Shown one piece after another: positions 51,999 to 62,853 of a stretch of DNA of 64,000 nt. The stretch is from Neoceratodus forsteri (taxonomy: Eukaryota; Chordata; Ceratodontiformes; Ceratodontidae): the NCBI GenBank assembly GCA_016271365.2, contig JADMNL010000028.1:52656001-52720000 (forward strand), written 5' to 3'. The notes beneath the pieces are model-generated. The model did not search any database, was not told the DNA's origin, and worked only from the letters and a program-made list of their open reading frames with translations. The translations under genes and the position numbers were made by a program. Numbering within the stretch: position 1 is the stretch's first letter; every line of letters starts with the position of its first letter.

Positions 51999-52309
51999 AT
52001 TTGAATCACCAGATTACAGCAGTAATCTGTAAGCACGCACCTGTAGGCACACCCTGTAATAATGCAGGAGAAGGTATACCCAGCAACAACAATTTGAATC
52101 AGAGAAAGATAAAGCAACAAAATGTTAGCAACAAACAGTAACGATCCCTGTGCGTACACAATAAAAATAACACACAGTAAATCTTCCTAGCCAAAAGAAG
52201 CCTTAATCCTTTTCCTTGCTCTGGTTATTTACTCTGTCCTTTCAAGCAACCTAGAAGATAAAAGCTCAGGTGAAGCTAGGTGTCTTAGTTTTCCAGATAA
52301 ATTTGTAAA
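51999..52309. other. Right flank of DIRS D
   Basis: No gene. It carries blocks related to the left flank of D (CACCTGTAGGCACACC, AGAAGGTATACCC), then unrecognised sequence up to an L1-like fragment. Confidence 0.5.
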
Positions 52310-53080
52310 ACAAATTCAGAGTATGCACCATACCCCTCATGCATATCTCAAACTAGACGGTTCTCTTTCCACCCCTTCTCCCTTTCTCAGGGAACACGCT
52401 AAGGGTGCCCATTATCACCTCTACTATTTGCCCTCTACTTGGAACCCCTAGCCCTAGCAATAAGAAATGCTCCCATATTTGAGGGCATAACTATTGGTGG
52501 GTGCTCCCATAAGATAACCCTTTTTGAAGATGATATTCTTTTTACCCTAACTTCACCTGAAACCCCTATACCAACAGTGTGGAATGAGATTGAAATATTT
52601 GGATGCCTAGCTGGATATAAATTAGACAGCTCAAAAACTGAAGTACCTCATTTCTCCTATTCCCCCTCTTCCACACTAAAACTCCATATTCCCTTTAAAT
52701 GGAACAAAACAGTAATGTGCTTCATAGGGACTAAACCTCCTTTTAACTTGCTCTGCTTAGAACTTGTTAATTTTGAGCCCCTCATCCAGCAAATAACTTC
52801 AGACATGTCCTGTTGGACTCAACAACCCTTAGGTCTCTTGAACCGTGTGGAGTCCATACAACAAAATGTTCTTCCACTCCTCTGCTTTCTGCAGACACTC
52901 TCCCTGGTTCCTTCCCAAACTTATTTTCAAACATGGAACAAAAGAATCTCACATTTTATGTGGGGAGGCAAAACACCGCAGATACAATACTCTTCCTTAC
53001 AATTATGCAGAGGAAACGGAGGACTCAACCTCCCAGTCAGGAGCTTATATGCACAAGCAACAGAAAACCAAACCTCTATC
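52310..53080 (+). pseudogene. L1-like LINE ORF2, RT part (left of a nested LINE)
   Basis: Reads PHAYLKLDGSLSTPSPFL, then WNP-type and PLALAIRNAPIFEG, GGCSHKITLFEDDILFTL, a catalytic box with FEDD rather than FADD. It continues AGYKLDSSKTEV and later GGLNLPVRSLYAQATENQ. These are L1-clade RT blocks. The 5' end is missing, and the 3' side is interrupted near 53080 by an L2-like LINE. Confidence 0.85.
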
Positions 53081-53658
53081 ATCCTCTATCCCTATCCTCT
53101 ATCATCCAACTTCCCCCATCTTTCTTCACTTCAGCTCTCACACCCTTACCAATCATGCATGCACACCTCCTGCCTACCTGCCTCTCTCTCCTCCTCCTTC
53201 TCCTTTTGCCTTCCGCTAACCCTAATGTCCCTGTTAACCCTCAGCCTCACTACTCTACTGCTCCTACCTGCCCTCCTGCCCTCCCCTCCTCCTATGCCAC
53301 TGCCCCTCCTCCCTCCTCCACTCACCCCATATGCTCCTCTCCACCTCACCCCATCTAGACACTACCTTTCCTCCCGTTTGCTCCCTCAGTCATCTTATCC
53401 TCAAGCCTTCTCAGCCCTATGCCTACCCTACCCCCCTGTGCTACAGAACCCCCCTTCTCTTCCCTATCCAGCTCCCGGCGTAAACCCTCCTTCTGCCACC
53501 CTCTGTCCAGGCGGCTCTCCTCCTTCTGCTCTGACTGGTAACATCATCCCAATCCAGTCCAGCTTGCAAAGGCTCCTCAAAGGAATCCACCAGACTTCAT
53601 ATTGCTTCCATGAACATATGTAGCCTCCTTAAAAAATTGACTCTCTCAATTTGCTGGG

Positions 53659-54273
53659 TTGCGGTTCATAAACCTGAGCGTTATCTCAATAATTGAAACT
53701 TGGCTGTCAGACTCTACCACTGACTCTCTGGTCTCACTCTCCCTCTATCAGGAGGACCGTGTTGGTAGGCGAGGTGGGGGCTGTGCCATTTATGTCAAAG
53801 ACCCTCTCATTGGACTAGCCCTCCCAGCCCCAGTCCTTGACTTCAGGGCTCAGGCCCTAACCCTAAAACTATCTCCTGATCCCTCTAGGGGTCCCATCTA
53901 CCTGACTACAGCGTACATACCTCCAAAAAATCAAGCACAAGCACTAGGCCCACTAATCGATTATCTTACCTCCCTACCCCACTCCTCCGACCAAATCCTT
54001 GTGGGGGACTTGAACATCAATTGGCTTAGCCCTTCATCCACTTCCTCCCGTGACACCTTTACAGCCATCGACCTAACCCAACTAGTCTCCCAACCCACTA
54101 GAGTGAATCCTAGAATGGGCTCTAGCACACTCCTGGATGTGGTCCTCACAAACCGCCCTAACCACATCTGCAATATCCAAATCCTCCCGGACTGCCTTAG
54201 CGACCACTCCCCGGTTCTCTTCTATTGGTCAACCTCCTTGCCCAAACCCACAGCACAAACTACCCTTCAGTGA
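53659..54273 (+). CDS. L2-like LINE endonuclease domain (open)
   Basis: The 204-residue open frame: LSVISIIETWLSDSTTD (catalytic Glu in ETW), GRRGGGCAIYVKD, LVGDLNINWLSPSS (GDxN box), LDVVLTNRPNHICN and LSDHSPVLFYW (SDH box). All main apurinic-type endonuclease boxes are present. The frame begins slightly inside the domain, so the start Met is not natural. It ends by a frameshift or stop at 54273 before the linker. Its job is first-strand nicking of target DNA. Confidence 0.88.
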   Translation: MRFINLSVISIIETWLSDSTTDSLVSLSLYQEDRVGRRGGGCAIYVKDPLIGLALPAPVLDFRAQALTLKLSPDPSRGPIYLTTAYIPPKNQAQALGPLIDYLTSLPHSSDQILVGDLNINWLSPSSTSSRDTFTAIDLTQLVSQPTRVNPRMGSSTLLDVVLTNRPNHICNIQILPDCLSDHSPVLFYWSTSLPKPTAQTTLQ

Positions 54274-54279
54274 CATCTT

Positions 54280-56220
54280 AGACCTGGCAGGCTGTAAGGC
54301 CTTAAGCAACTCCTAGCCCTCATAGACTGGTCCCCTATACTAAATGCCCCGGATATTGACACGGCCCTAACCTTCTTTATCCACACCTTCAACTCTGCTT
54401 ACAACATCTTTGCACCCATAACTGCACGCCGGTCCAAAGTAAGGCATGCCCCCTGGATTACCCCCACCCTGCGCCAACTTCTAAAGCACAGGGACAATCT
54501 ATGGCACATTGCCATGGAAACAGGTCACCCAGCCGACAGGCTGGCCTATGCTGCTGCCTGGAACAAATGTACATGGGCCATCCGCAAAGCGAAGGCCGAA
54601 CACTATCAAGCCTCCCTCACTTCCTCATGGGGGAATGCTAGGACTTTCTGGGACAACATTAAGCAGCTGAATGGTGGCACGCGTTCCCCCCCACCTTCGC
54701 TTTACAACATTAATGGTTCGGTCTCCTCAGACCCTGTCCTTAGTGCCAACCACCTCAACAAATCTTTCACAGACCTTAGCTCAGTGCTCCCTGATAATTT
54801 CTTCACTCCTTCTCCCTCCAGGTCTGTTCCTATTCTCCCACACCCCCTGTCCTACCTGCGCTGAGTCACTGCCCAGGAAGTCAGACTTTACCTACTCAAG
54901 GCCTTAAAGAGTAACACAATTGTCAATGACTCCCTTGATCCCAGTCTTCTCCATCAGGTTCTGGATCTGGTTATCTCACCAATCACCAGCCTCTTTAACA
55001 AATCCCTCTGCCTGAAAGATAGCTACTGTCACCCCAATACACAACGGTGGTGATAGGACCCTCTCTAGCAATTATCGACCTATCTCAATCCTCTCTCCTC
55101 TCTCTAAGGCCTTAGAAAAAATTGTGGCCACCCAAATCTCTGAATACCTCAATAAATATAGCATCCTCTGCCCAGAACAATATGGTTTCAGAGCAGGCCA
55201 CAGCACCAATACTGCCCTCCTGGAGTTCTCTAACTTTCTTCACACCTCACTGGACTCTCGCTCCCTAGCAGGTGTAGTGTTCATTGACTTATCAAAAGCC
55301 TTTGATACTGTCTCCCAACCCCTCCTGCTAGCTACCCTTAGTCACTTAGACTTTGCCACTGGGCCTGTTTCCTGGTGCTCCAGCTACTTAGCCCACTCAC
55401 AATGTGTGAAAATCAACAGGAAACTTTCCAGCACCTGCCCTATCTGCTCCGGAGTCCCTCAGGGCTACATTCATGGGCCCCTTGCTCTTTTCCCTTTTTC
55501 TCAACTCCCTGCCCAGTGTATGTACTGGAAAAATCCTTCTTTACGCAGATGATGCTGTACTCTTTGCCTCCAACCGTAATCCCATCTCACTTCAGGATTC
55601 TCTGCAGGAATCCTACAATGCCTGAAGCCTGGTTTACTGAGCACAGGCTCATAATTAATCTAAAGAGAAACCAAAACCATGCTCTTTGCCCACCCCAAAA
55701 TAAATCCAGTAACTATCCTCTGCAGTCCACTCCACCTCTAAACTCTCTATTGAGCTAGTTCACTCTTTTATAAATACCTAGGTATAACCTTTGACCCTGC
55801 CCTCTCTTTTCATGCCCACATCTCTGCCCTTGCCTCAGCCTCTAACACTCGGCTGGGTATCCTCTATCATCATAAAAACTGCCTCCCCACGGATGCCCTC
55901 CGACTTGCAATCACATCCTCTGTTCTATCTCTGGTAGACTATGGCCTACCTGTGTATGGTGCAGCAGACCAGACTGCCCTGCACAAGATCCACCTCACCT
56001 TAAACAAGGCCTGCAGACTCATAACTGGGGCTCCTAGTCTAACCCACACTTGCTGTCTTTACACCATGGCTAATCTACTCAACCTAGATGAGCGCCTCAA
56101 ATTCCAAACCTGTCTCCTAACAAAAATTAGATTATTAGCCCAATGGGTATCCAGTCCTTTGCATCGCTTCAGGCAACATACTAGTTACCTGCGCATTAGT
56201 TTGCTAATTACCTTCACCTA
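54280..56220 (+). pseudogene. L2-like LINE ORF2, linker, RT and C-terminus
   Basis: The linker is open at 54514-54864 (GNARTFWDNIKQLNGGTR). RT reads YRPISILSPLSKALEKIV, EQYGFRAGHSTNTALLEFS, AGVVFIDLSKAFDTVS, and SGVPQGYIHGP (Ser-Ile-Leu changed). A frameshift follows, then an LYADDAVLFA box in another frame near 55545. The C-terminal part at 55952-56220 reads MYGAADQTALHKIHLTLNKA and CRLITGAPSLTH. Multiple frames show it is dead. Confidence 0.82.
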
Positions 56221-56224
56221 AAAC

Positions 56225-57442
56225 CCATTTGATTAGGCACTATCTAACAGCAGAAGCTTCTTTTGACACTGTGACTTTGGTGATCACATGTCTTAAAGGA
56301 AATGAACAGGATGACCTGGTAAGCAGAATATATACTGTAAAGCTCTTAAACACTACTCCACAGACAGCACCGATTATATACGACAACGCTGGTTTAAGGA
56401 GCTAGGGGCAAAATTGGATTCAGATTTATGGGAGGGCCAGTGCTCTACCTTCTCAGAAAATGTCATCCTCCACTTATTGGAGGGAGTACGCCTGGAAATC
56501 TAGGATGCGTTTCTTCAGGATGCCTGTTATTACTGCCAGGTTTGCTGGGCCAGAGCAGGGTATGTGCTGGAGAGGCTGCAGCCATAACCTAGCTGATTTG
56601 GAGCGAATCATTTGGCCCTGCCCCCTCCTAATGCAATACTGGCAAGAAATAACAGCTGAACATACTGACATATATGGAAAATCCGTACTTCTGGCCCAGT
56701 CATATGTACTGATGGTGACTCCTCCTGGGGGAGTTAAGATCAGCAAAAACATGTATAGACAGATGGCACTGCTCCTATTAGTGGCTAAAAAAGTAATTAC
56801 CAGATTATGGTTTACAAAAAAAGCCCCGCCTTCAAAAGAAAAGTGGAGACAATCAGTATTATGAGGCATATAACCTAGAACGAATGTCAGCTAAATTGCA
56901 AGCCCACTCCTCTACCTTTGATGAAAGCATGTGTAAATGGGTACTTTTCCAACTAGAATACTACCAAGACTTCATACCATAACCGCTTACACTACTACAA
57001 TACCAGAATATATATCTTGCCATGAGACAGCTAAAGAGACAATACCTTCCCTCCTTCCTTTCCCTCATTTTTTCCAACTTAGCCCCTCTCCTCCAGACAC
57101 CAGCTTTTCTCTCTTCCTCTCCATCTTTCCTCTTTTAATTTGGAGAAACTCATACCTGTTCCCCATATCTATTCCTTTCCTAAATGCATTACTATCTGTC
57201 TAACAACAAAGAATTAAAAGAACTAGAAATCGAAATTGAAAATCCTCTATCAGAACTGCACAATCTTATGTTAATAGAGGCAAAGAACTAGTAGATCTTA
57301 TATCTTGGATGATCAGTCAAGCTATCTTGTTATGGTTTTTCCAAAAAAAAAAAAGAGTGAAAATAACATCTTATTGCTGAAAAAGCCTATTGTAAAGCTA
57401 TATGGAAAATTTTATAAACTTTGCAATTTAAAAAAAAAAAAA
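56225..57442 (+). pseudogene. L1-like LINE ORF2 C-terminus and 3' UTR
   Basis: The open part at 56460-56864 reads WKSRMRFFRMPVI, GMCWRGCSHNLADLERIIW with CPLLMQYWQEI: the Cys/His-containing C-terminal region of L1 ORF2. A following part, KVITRLWFTKKAPPSKEKW, matches its end. An A-rich run at 57340-57353 and a poly(A)-like run at 57429-57442 mark the probable 3' end. Some residues between this and the left part are missing, so the nested LINE may have come with a deletion. Confidence 0.8.
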
Positions 57443-57716
57443 TCCTGGTACCCCTCAATATTTGGGCCAAGGTCCAGGGACTAGGTGGTGGAGCAGCACG
57501 CTTCTCCATGCCAGAGATAGGGCAGCCGACAAGTACCAGACAGAGACACGAGGGAAGGGTAACCCAGGAAAGAAAAAAGAGTTTGGCCTGCCAGTGAGCC
57601 AGGAGCTTGGTGATTCTTCAGGTGATGGCTCCACTTGGGTAAACCATCTGAGCTTTTAGAAATATGATACCTGCTTCTACTGCCTGTATGCCATCATGTC
57701 TGCTCGAGGGTTCCAA
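57443..57716. other. Unassigned sequence
   Basis: Between the L1-like poly(A) and a direct repeat. No gene or element recognised. Confidence 0.5.
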
Positions 57717-58165
57717 CATGGTTCAATGTTTGTGGAATAGCAATAGGGAAAGATGGGGTATATAGTGCTTGTGTAACTTGCAGTACTTTTTTGGCTTTAT
57801 TCTATTCCCACCCTTGAGTAGTAGGTATGTAGGTAGTAATTTGTAGGGAACAGAAGGCCCATGAACAAGGATGAGAAGAGCACCAGAGGAGAAGAATGAG
57901 ATGGTGGTGGTGGACAAAACACACTCCCTAAGCAAGGAAGGTGCATTAGAGAAAGGCTGAAATAGAGGTTGTGGGAGGAGCTATTCCCCACATTGAACCT
58001 AAGGCAAGCCCTCCCATTCAATATTTGTGAAAAAGCAATAGGGAGAGATGGGGTATATAGTGCTAGTGTAACTTGTAGTACTTTTTGTGGCTTTACTCTG
58101 TTCCCACCCTTGGGTAGTAGGTATATAGGCAGTAATCTGTAGTCAATAGAAGGCCCAAAAACATA
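57717..58165 (+). repeat. Direct repeat pair, about 150-bp units
   Basis: 57717-57865 and 58010-58158 share AGATGGGGTATATAGTGCT, GTGTAACTTG, TCCCACCCTTG and AGTAGGTAT blocks. The offset is about 293 bp. The sequence between them is unrelated. Confidence 0.8.
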
Positions 58166-58319
58166 CCTCCTCCAATTCACAGGGAGTATGACCCCCTGGA
58201 ACTCAGGAGAGGAAAACCCCCAGGTGGAGGAAACCTCTGAGAACCCATGACCATAGGTCTGCCCGTTCTCTGGGAATACTAAGTGAAGATGGATCTAGGT
58301 TCTAGGAACCACAGCTAAT

Positions 58320-59110
58320 GTGAGGTTGATGAGCTGCTTGGAGAGACGATGATCCATCCTCGATCCATAAATGGTGGCGATTGAACAATGATCCTGAGGA
58401 TGAAGAGTAGGTCTTTTCTGCATGAGCAATAGAATGTGAAGTATAAAGTAAATCCAGGTTAAGGAGGGCAAAGGAAGTCCAGTTTTCCAAGGTGAAGAAT
58501 GATTCTTATCCCACAGAATTGCAAGGGTGTATTGAGCAGAGGGAGCATGACTGAATCGATAAGGTATTAAACTGGGGATGGTGGAAATGCTATGATTGAA
58601 GAAGTCATTGGTGAATGATCCAACTTGTGAAAGATATGAATGTCAAGGTATGGTCTGGAAGCAAGGAATTCAGTAATGAACGAGAAGTCATTAAGGAAGC
58701 ATCCATGAAGTAGAACAGAGTAGAAGTGAGTCTTTGGGTGCCCTGGAGATGATGGTTCGTTCTCGATCTGAGGACAGTACAGACTGAATTATGAGCCTGA
58801 GGATGGATTGTATGTCTTTTCCATAGGAATGATAGAATCCTATGTGTAGAGCAGATCCAGATAAAGAAGGGCTAATATAGTCCATATTTCCAAGGTGATG
58901 AAAGATGCATGTCCAAAGGGATTGTAGGGGTGTAATGAGTCAGGAGAGCATAACTTGATCGATAAAAAACAGACAGTACACTGTGGGATTTGCAATGATT
59001 TGTAAAATTATGGGTGATTGATCCAATTCATGTAAGGTTTGATGTTCAAAGTAATCTGGTGGTAAGGAATTGATTAATGAGTGATAAGTTATTAAGTAAG
59101 CATCCCAGAG
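58320..59110 (+). repeat. Diverged tandem repeat, about 390-400-bp units
   Basis: Two adjacent units (about 58320-58712 and 58720-59108) share TTCCAAGGTGA, GATTGAT/GATCCAA, AAGGAATT and AAGCATCC in order. Identity is moderate by eye. This could be an old satellite-like or tandem duplication with no coding function. Confidence 0.7.
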
Positions 59111-59519
59111 TAAAATGAGTAGAGGAGAGATTGAGTGACTGATGAGAGTAATGCCATCAGTGATTAGTTAATGAATAGAAGAAAAGTTTCTGAGCTGTCC
59201 AGATGGTAGCTAGATGTATATAAGAATTGATTGGAAATTTGGTATGAGGGATAAATGGCTTTTTTGGTCATGAGATTTGTGAATTTATAGGTAAATTCTC
59301 TCCTGGTACGCTGCCTGAAGTAAATACGGTTATATCTGTGGTGTGATCATCCAGGAGACGCACTGTGGTGGCATAGGTTGGTTAAGTGTACAGGTAATCT
59401 GATGCCGAAGTACTGAAAGAAGCTTGGAAGCAGATGTAATAGAGAGTCTGTAAGCAGGAATGACAGTGAGATCGATTAGTGCAGGATGTGCAGGGGCAAC
59501 AGACTTCTAGGAAAACAAA
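59111..59519. other. Unassigned sequence
   Basis: Resembles a further decayed extension of the preceding tandem sequence in composition (GA- and T-rich) but I cannot define a unit. No gene. Confidence 0.4.
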
Positions 59520-59600
59520 CTGAACTTACAAGCTCAAATGAGCAGACTGGGTGGGCCATAGGCCCTTATCTGCCGACACTGTCTATGTATCTATGTATGT
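59520..59600 (+). mobile_element. CR1-like LINE 3' tail remnant
   Basis: ACTGGGTGGGCCATAGGCCC, CTTATCTGCCGACACTG and CTATGTATCTATG match the 3' ends at 15.27 and 16.18 kb. Only the last 80 bases or so of the element remain. Confidence 0.78.
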
Positions 59601-60187
59601 TATAGCATCTTAGTGCTACGGCTGATTAATATTGAGGGAGGCAAGGCTGAGTTGGTGTGAATTTGTTTTGACTGCTACGAATTGCCAATTAGAATTTAGG
59701 AGAGCCATTTCTCAGTAATGGTCTTTACAGCAATGGATAACTAAGGTATTTCGAAGAAGAGGCAGAAGGGTCCACTGGAAGAGCAGTTAAACCGACTTAA
59801 GGTACTAGGTGAAAAGGTGCTAATAAGTGAAGTGCGGAATGGCGATGTCCAGGAGTGAAAATGATGGTTTGGGTGGTGTGGAATTAGTAATCAGCTAGGT
59901 GGTGCACATCCCACTTCAAATGTTCTGGAAGATATCTTTGAAATTCTAACACGAGCAATGTCTGTTAAGAAGTAGGAGTTGAGTAACTTGGTGAACAGAG
60001 ACGATTTTGTAAGACGAGGTTGAAAAGGAAAAATGGATAATACCTTTAGTTGCATGAGTTATTTTACGGTTCCCAGTATCTATAGAAGCGATGCTGACTA
60101 TGTTGTCAGACCATAACTGAAGGAGTTAAGTCCTTTCCATGTATGGGGAGGGTCAGTTAGATGAGGCAGACTGGGAAGTCACGGTGA
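59601..60187. other. Unassigned sequence left of DIRS F
   Basis: No recognised gene or element; no long open frame. Confidence 0.5.
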
Positions 60188-60400
60188 TTCAAATGACATG
60201 AAGTCTTGCTGTATTCAGACATAATAAAGTTAGCCCCAGCACTTGAACTGCCCCGGAGAGGAAAGAGTTAACTCTGTGCAGAAACATAGAATGTTGAGCT
60301 TGAGCTCGGTTTTCAAACCTCTGTCTGTGGTACTTCCCAGTGTAACCGTTGGATTCTTTACTCCGACTAACAGTGAAGTCGTTCTTGAGATTTCCTCTGC
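60188..60400 (+). repeat. Left inverted terminal repeat of DIRS F
   Basis: Aligned by eye with the left repeats of C and D: AAGTCTTGCTGTATTCAGAC, AACTCTGTGCAGAAACATAG (palindrome with one G-T type mismatch), GAGCTTGAGCTCGG. Its partner repeat is not in the window. Confidence 0.82.
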
Positions 60401-60507
60401 TCAGTTCGGTAAAAGTAAATGCGTTCGGTTTAAACTGTATATTTTTTGTTATTTTTGGATTTCCAGCCTCTGTCAACGTTACAGGTAGTGTGTAGATAGG
60501 TAGTGAC

Positions 60508-61707
60508 TGTGACGTAGACAGCCAATTCTGAGTGCTGTATTATATATTTTTTTAATATAAAATGTATTAATGTCTCTGCTGAAAGTTCAAATGCTCTAGA
60601 AATGACCTCTCTCATCCCCCCCCCCAGATTTTAGCTGAAAGATGCAGATCAAGAGAACTGCTGACAGCACTGTATCACACATTCAGTCTTTTTAGAGACA
60701 GTGTGTTACTGGAAGACTTTTAAGAATCCCATTTCTCTGAACTAAGTACAGAGTTGTTAAGTTAAGTTTGTTAAGAGAGAAATCATAAACTAAGTGTATG
60801 ATGTTAAAATAAGGGAAGCTAGGATGTTACATAGAGGTGTAAGGTTGTAAATGACCCTATGAAGCCTGTGTGAAGAGGGTACAGCATGAGATCAAAAGAG
60901 GTGTCATTGAAACTGGAGTTATGCTAAGGTTGCAGAATTAATACATCCTGTATAGCTGTATAGTATAGATTAATACAATTACATCCTGTGGTTGTATAAA
61001 AATATATTTTTGTTAGATATTTGACCAGAGGAAGGGCTGGATGACTTCATCTAAAAGGGGTTGGCCAATACTGCTTGAAAAGATTATTCTCTTTCACTAT
61101 AGTGTTTCACTTTTTATCTGACACTGACTAAGGAAACATCTGAGCACTGAAAACAGGTATTTAGAAAGCTAGACAAAATCTAAATATAGTTGTAGGAATT
61201 GCATTGTTTTAAACCTTGTTTTGTTTAAAGATATGTATGTCTTGTGATACAAGAGTTCTGTATTGTATGTTTGACATATTATTATATATTTTAGTAAAAC
61301 CTCTAATTCTAGAGCAAACCTGGTCTGTCTTTGAATTGCTTTCTTTTGCTAAGAAATATTTATGGTTCAGCAAACATAAGCTTGTATGGTGGTACCAAAC
61401 TGGAAACAGAAGCATTTTAAATCTGAGGTCTTCATTAAGTTTTATGGGTTCTTCTCTGAATACCTGGTTAGGTACCTGTAGGCAAAGATAGCTGGCCTCC
61501 TGAAGACAGATATATCTGAGCCTGTGCATTGGGTATGCTAGCAAGAGGTTACAGTTTGAATCCCTCCAAAACTGAGACCAAAGGTTGATCCGAACTCACA
61601 AAAACAGACAAGAGGGTTACCTTTTCTGTTACACTGTTCACAAGACTGCACTCAGAGTTTGGCACTTTGGGAGTAGAGGGCCTGATCTGCTGAGTGAATT
61701 TGTGACA
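60508..61707. mobile_element. Probable solo LTR inserted in DIRS F
   Basis: The 1200-bp insert begins TGTGACGTAG and ends TTTGTGACA, giving TG...CA termini. It is flanked by GTGAC at 60503-60507 and 61708-61712. DIRS sequence continues on both sides. TATAAAAATA at 60995 is a possible core promoter on the plus strand; I see no AATAAA in the expected place. No coding region. The TG/CA ends and 5-bp duplication fit an LTR retrotransposon or endogenous retrovirus. Family and orientation are not determined. Confidence 0.65.
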
Positions 61708-61970
61708 GTGACTGTGTTTTATTTCTGTGAAAAAGTTGGAAATTGTTCTTTTCCATGGTTTCTTCCCGGTCGGTCCAGTTTGGAACTGACCCTGTTACAT
61801 TCTGTTTAATTTTATTTCTGGGATTAGAGTGGTGTTCTGGTAGTGATCGGTTTCAAAAGAACCGGACCTTTTGCCAGTTCTTTTAAAGAGCCCGTGACAC
61901 GGTTTGTAACCGATTGGTTATTGTATTACCTGGCTTGAAAGCTGCAATAGGGTAATTTGTTAGGTTGGCC

Positions 61971-62853
61971 ATGTCTGAGAAACCAAAGAAGAAAACTGGT
62001 CCCACAGAGTTTCAACACTGTACTGAGTGTGGGGAGGCCTTTGCTAAGGCTGACCCTCACTTCATCTGTGTTTACTGTCTGGGGTTTGACCACCTTAAGT
62101 CAGACTGCCAAATCTGTAAAAACTTTCCTAAATCCACTCTAGACAAAAGACTGAGTAGGCTGAAGGAAAGGGAGGCCGAGAAGTCCGTAGATCCAGATGG
62201 CCAGCCCGGTTCGGTTGTGGCCGAACCTGAGGAGGTGCCTACTGACCTAGGCGATACCTCCTCGGGCAAAAGGAGAGCCGACCCGAGGGGTCGGTTCCAT
62301 TAAAAAAGAAGTGTAAGTCTGCCGGTTCGGATCTGGTATTGCACTCTCCAACCACGGACAAAATAACCAAAGTGATTAGCATTGTTCAATCGCTAAGACC
62401 GATTCCATCCAAACCAGTACCACCGGTTAGGTGATTGGTTCAGTCGGATCCGTCTCCTCCAGATTATGATACAGTTGCTTATAATGAAGAGTGGGAGGGA
62501 GACGAAGACAATCCCGGTGATGGTGGTGGTGATGATGATGATGACGACGACGACGACCAGTGGGGTCTGGATGTGCCCATTGAACCGGACATCTCCCCAG
62601 ACAGGCCCTGAGGTGTCTCTCCTCCCAAACTCTCTGAGTCCCCTTCACATTTTTTGTTCTACAAAAAGGTGGCAGAAACCCTGCAGCTTCCCTTGGTTGA
62701 AGCTGCAGAGGAGGATGAAGAGCCTGATTTTGTGGAAATGATGGACATCCCACAGTCCAAAAGGCTGTCTATCCCTCTTCATAAATCCTTGGGGAAACAG
62801 ACACACAAAATTTTACAAATCCCTAATTCGATACCTCCTGTGAATAAGAGAAT
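61971..62853 (+). pseudogene. DIRS F gag-like ORF1 (truncated)
   Basis: MSEKPKKKT starts the ORF, and residues 15-47 hold the complete Cys/His cluster HCTECGEAFAKADPH, CVYCLGFDH, CQICKNF. This is the cleanest example in the window. The frame ends at 62303 after a shift. Next comes an acidic run with nine consecutive Asp codons near 62531-62557, then DVPIEPDISPDRP and, from 62654, FYKKVAETLQLPLVEAAEED and MMDIPQSKRLSIPLHKSL. It is cut after NSIPPVNKRI. The acidic run is made of GAT/GAC repeats, so it likely grew by slippage. Confidence 0.85.

Larger units (their letters stand above)
53080..56220 (+). mobile_element. L2-like LINE nested in the L1-like ORF2
   Basis: A plus-strand non-LTR element. 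A pyrimidine-rich, Pro-coding leader is at 53130-53600, followed by endonuclease 53659-54273, linker 54280-54900, reverse transcriptase about 55050-55620 and C-terminal part to 56220. Boundaries are approximate since I could not define a target duplication. The L1-like ORF2 resumes on its right side. Confidence 0.8.
60188..62853 (+). mobile_element. DIRS-type retrotransposon copy F (5' part, family 2)
   Basis: The left end (TTCAAATGACATGAAGTC) and terminal repeat align with copies C and D. A probable solo LTR is inserted at 60508-61707. The gag-like ORF begins at 61971 and is cut at 62853 by an LTR-like sequence. Pol, recombinase and right end are absent from the window. Confidence 0.88.

Noticed and set aside
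53130..53600. Pro/Ser/Leu-rich open frames resembling a low-complexity protein
   Set aside because: Several frames are open at once because of the pyrimidine-rich composition. They probably belong to the leader of the nested L2-like LINE.
62440..62620. Met/Val/Thr-run frame as a separate protein
   Set aside because: It is an out-of-frame reading of the GAT/GAC run that encodes acidic residues in the DIRS F gag-like frame.
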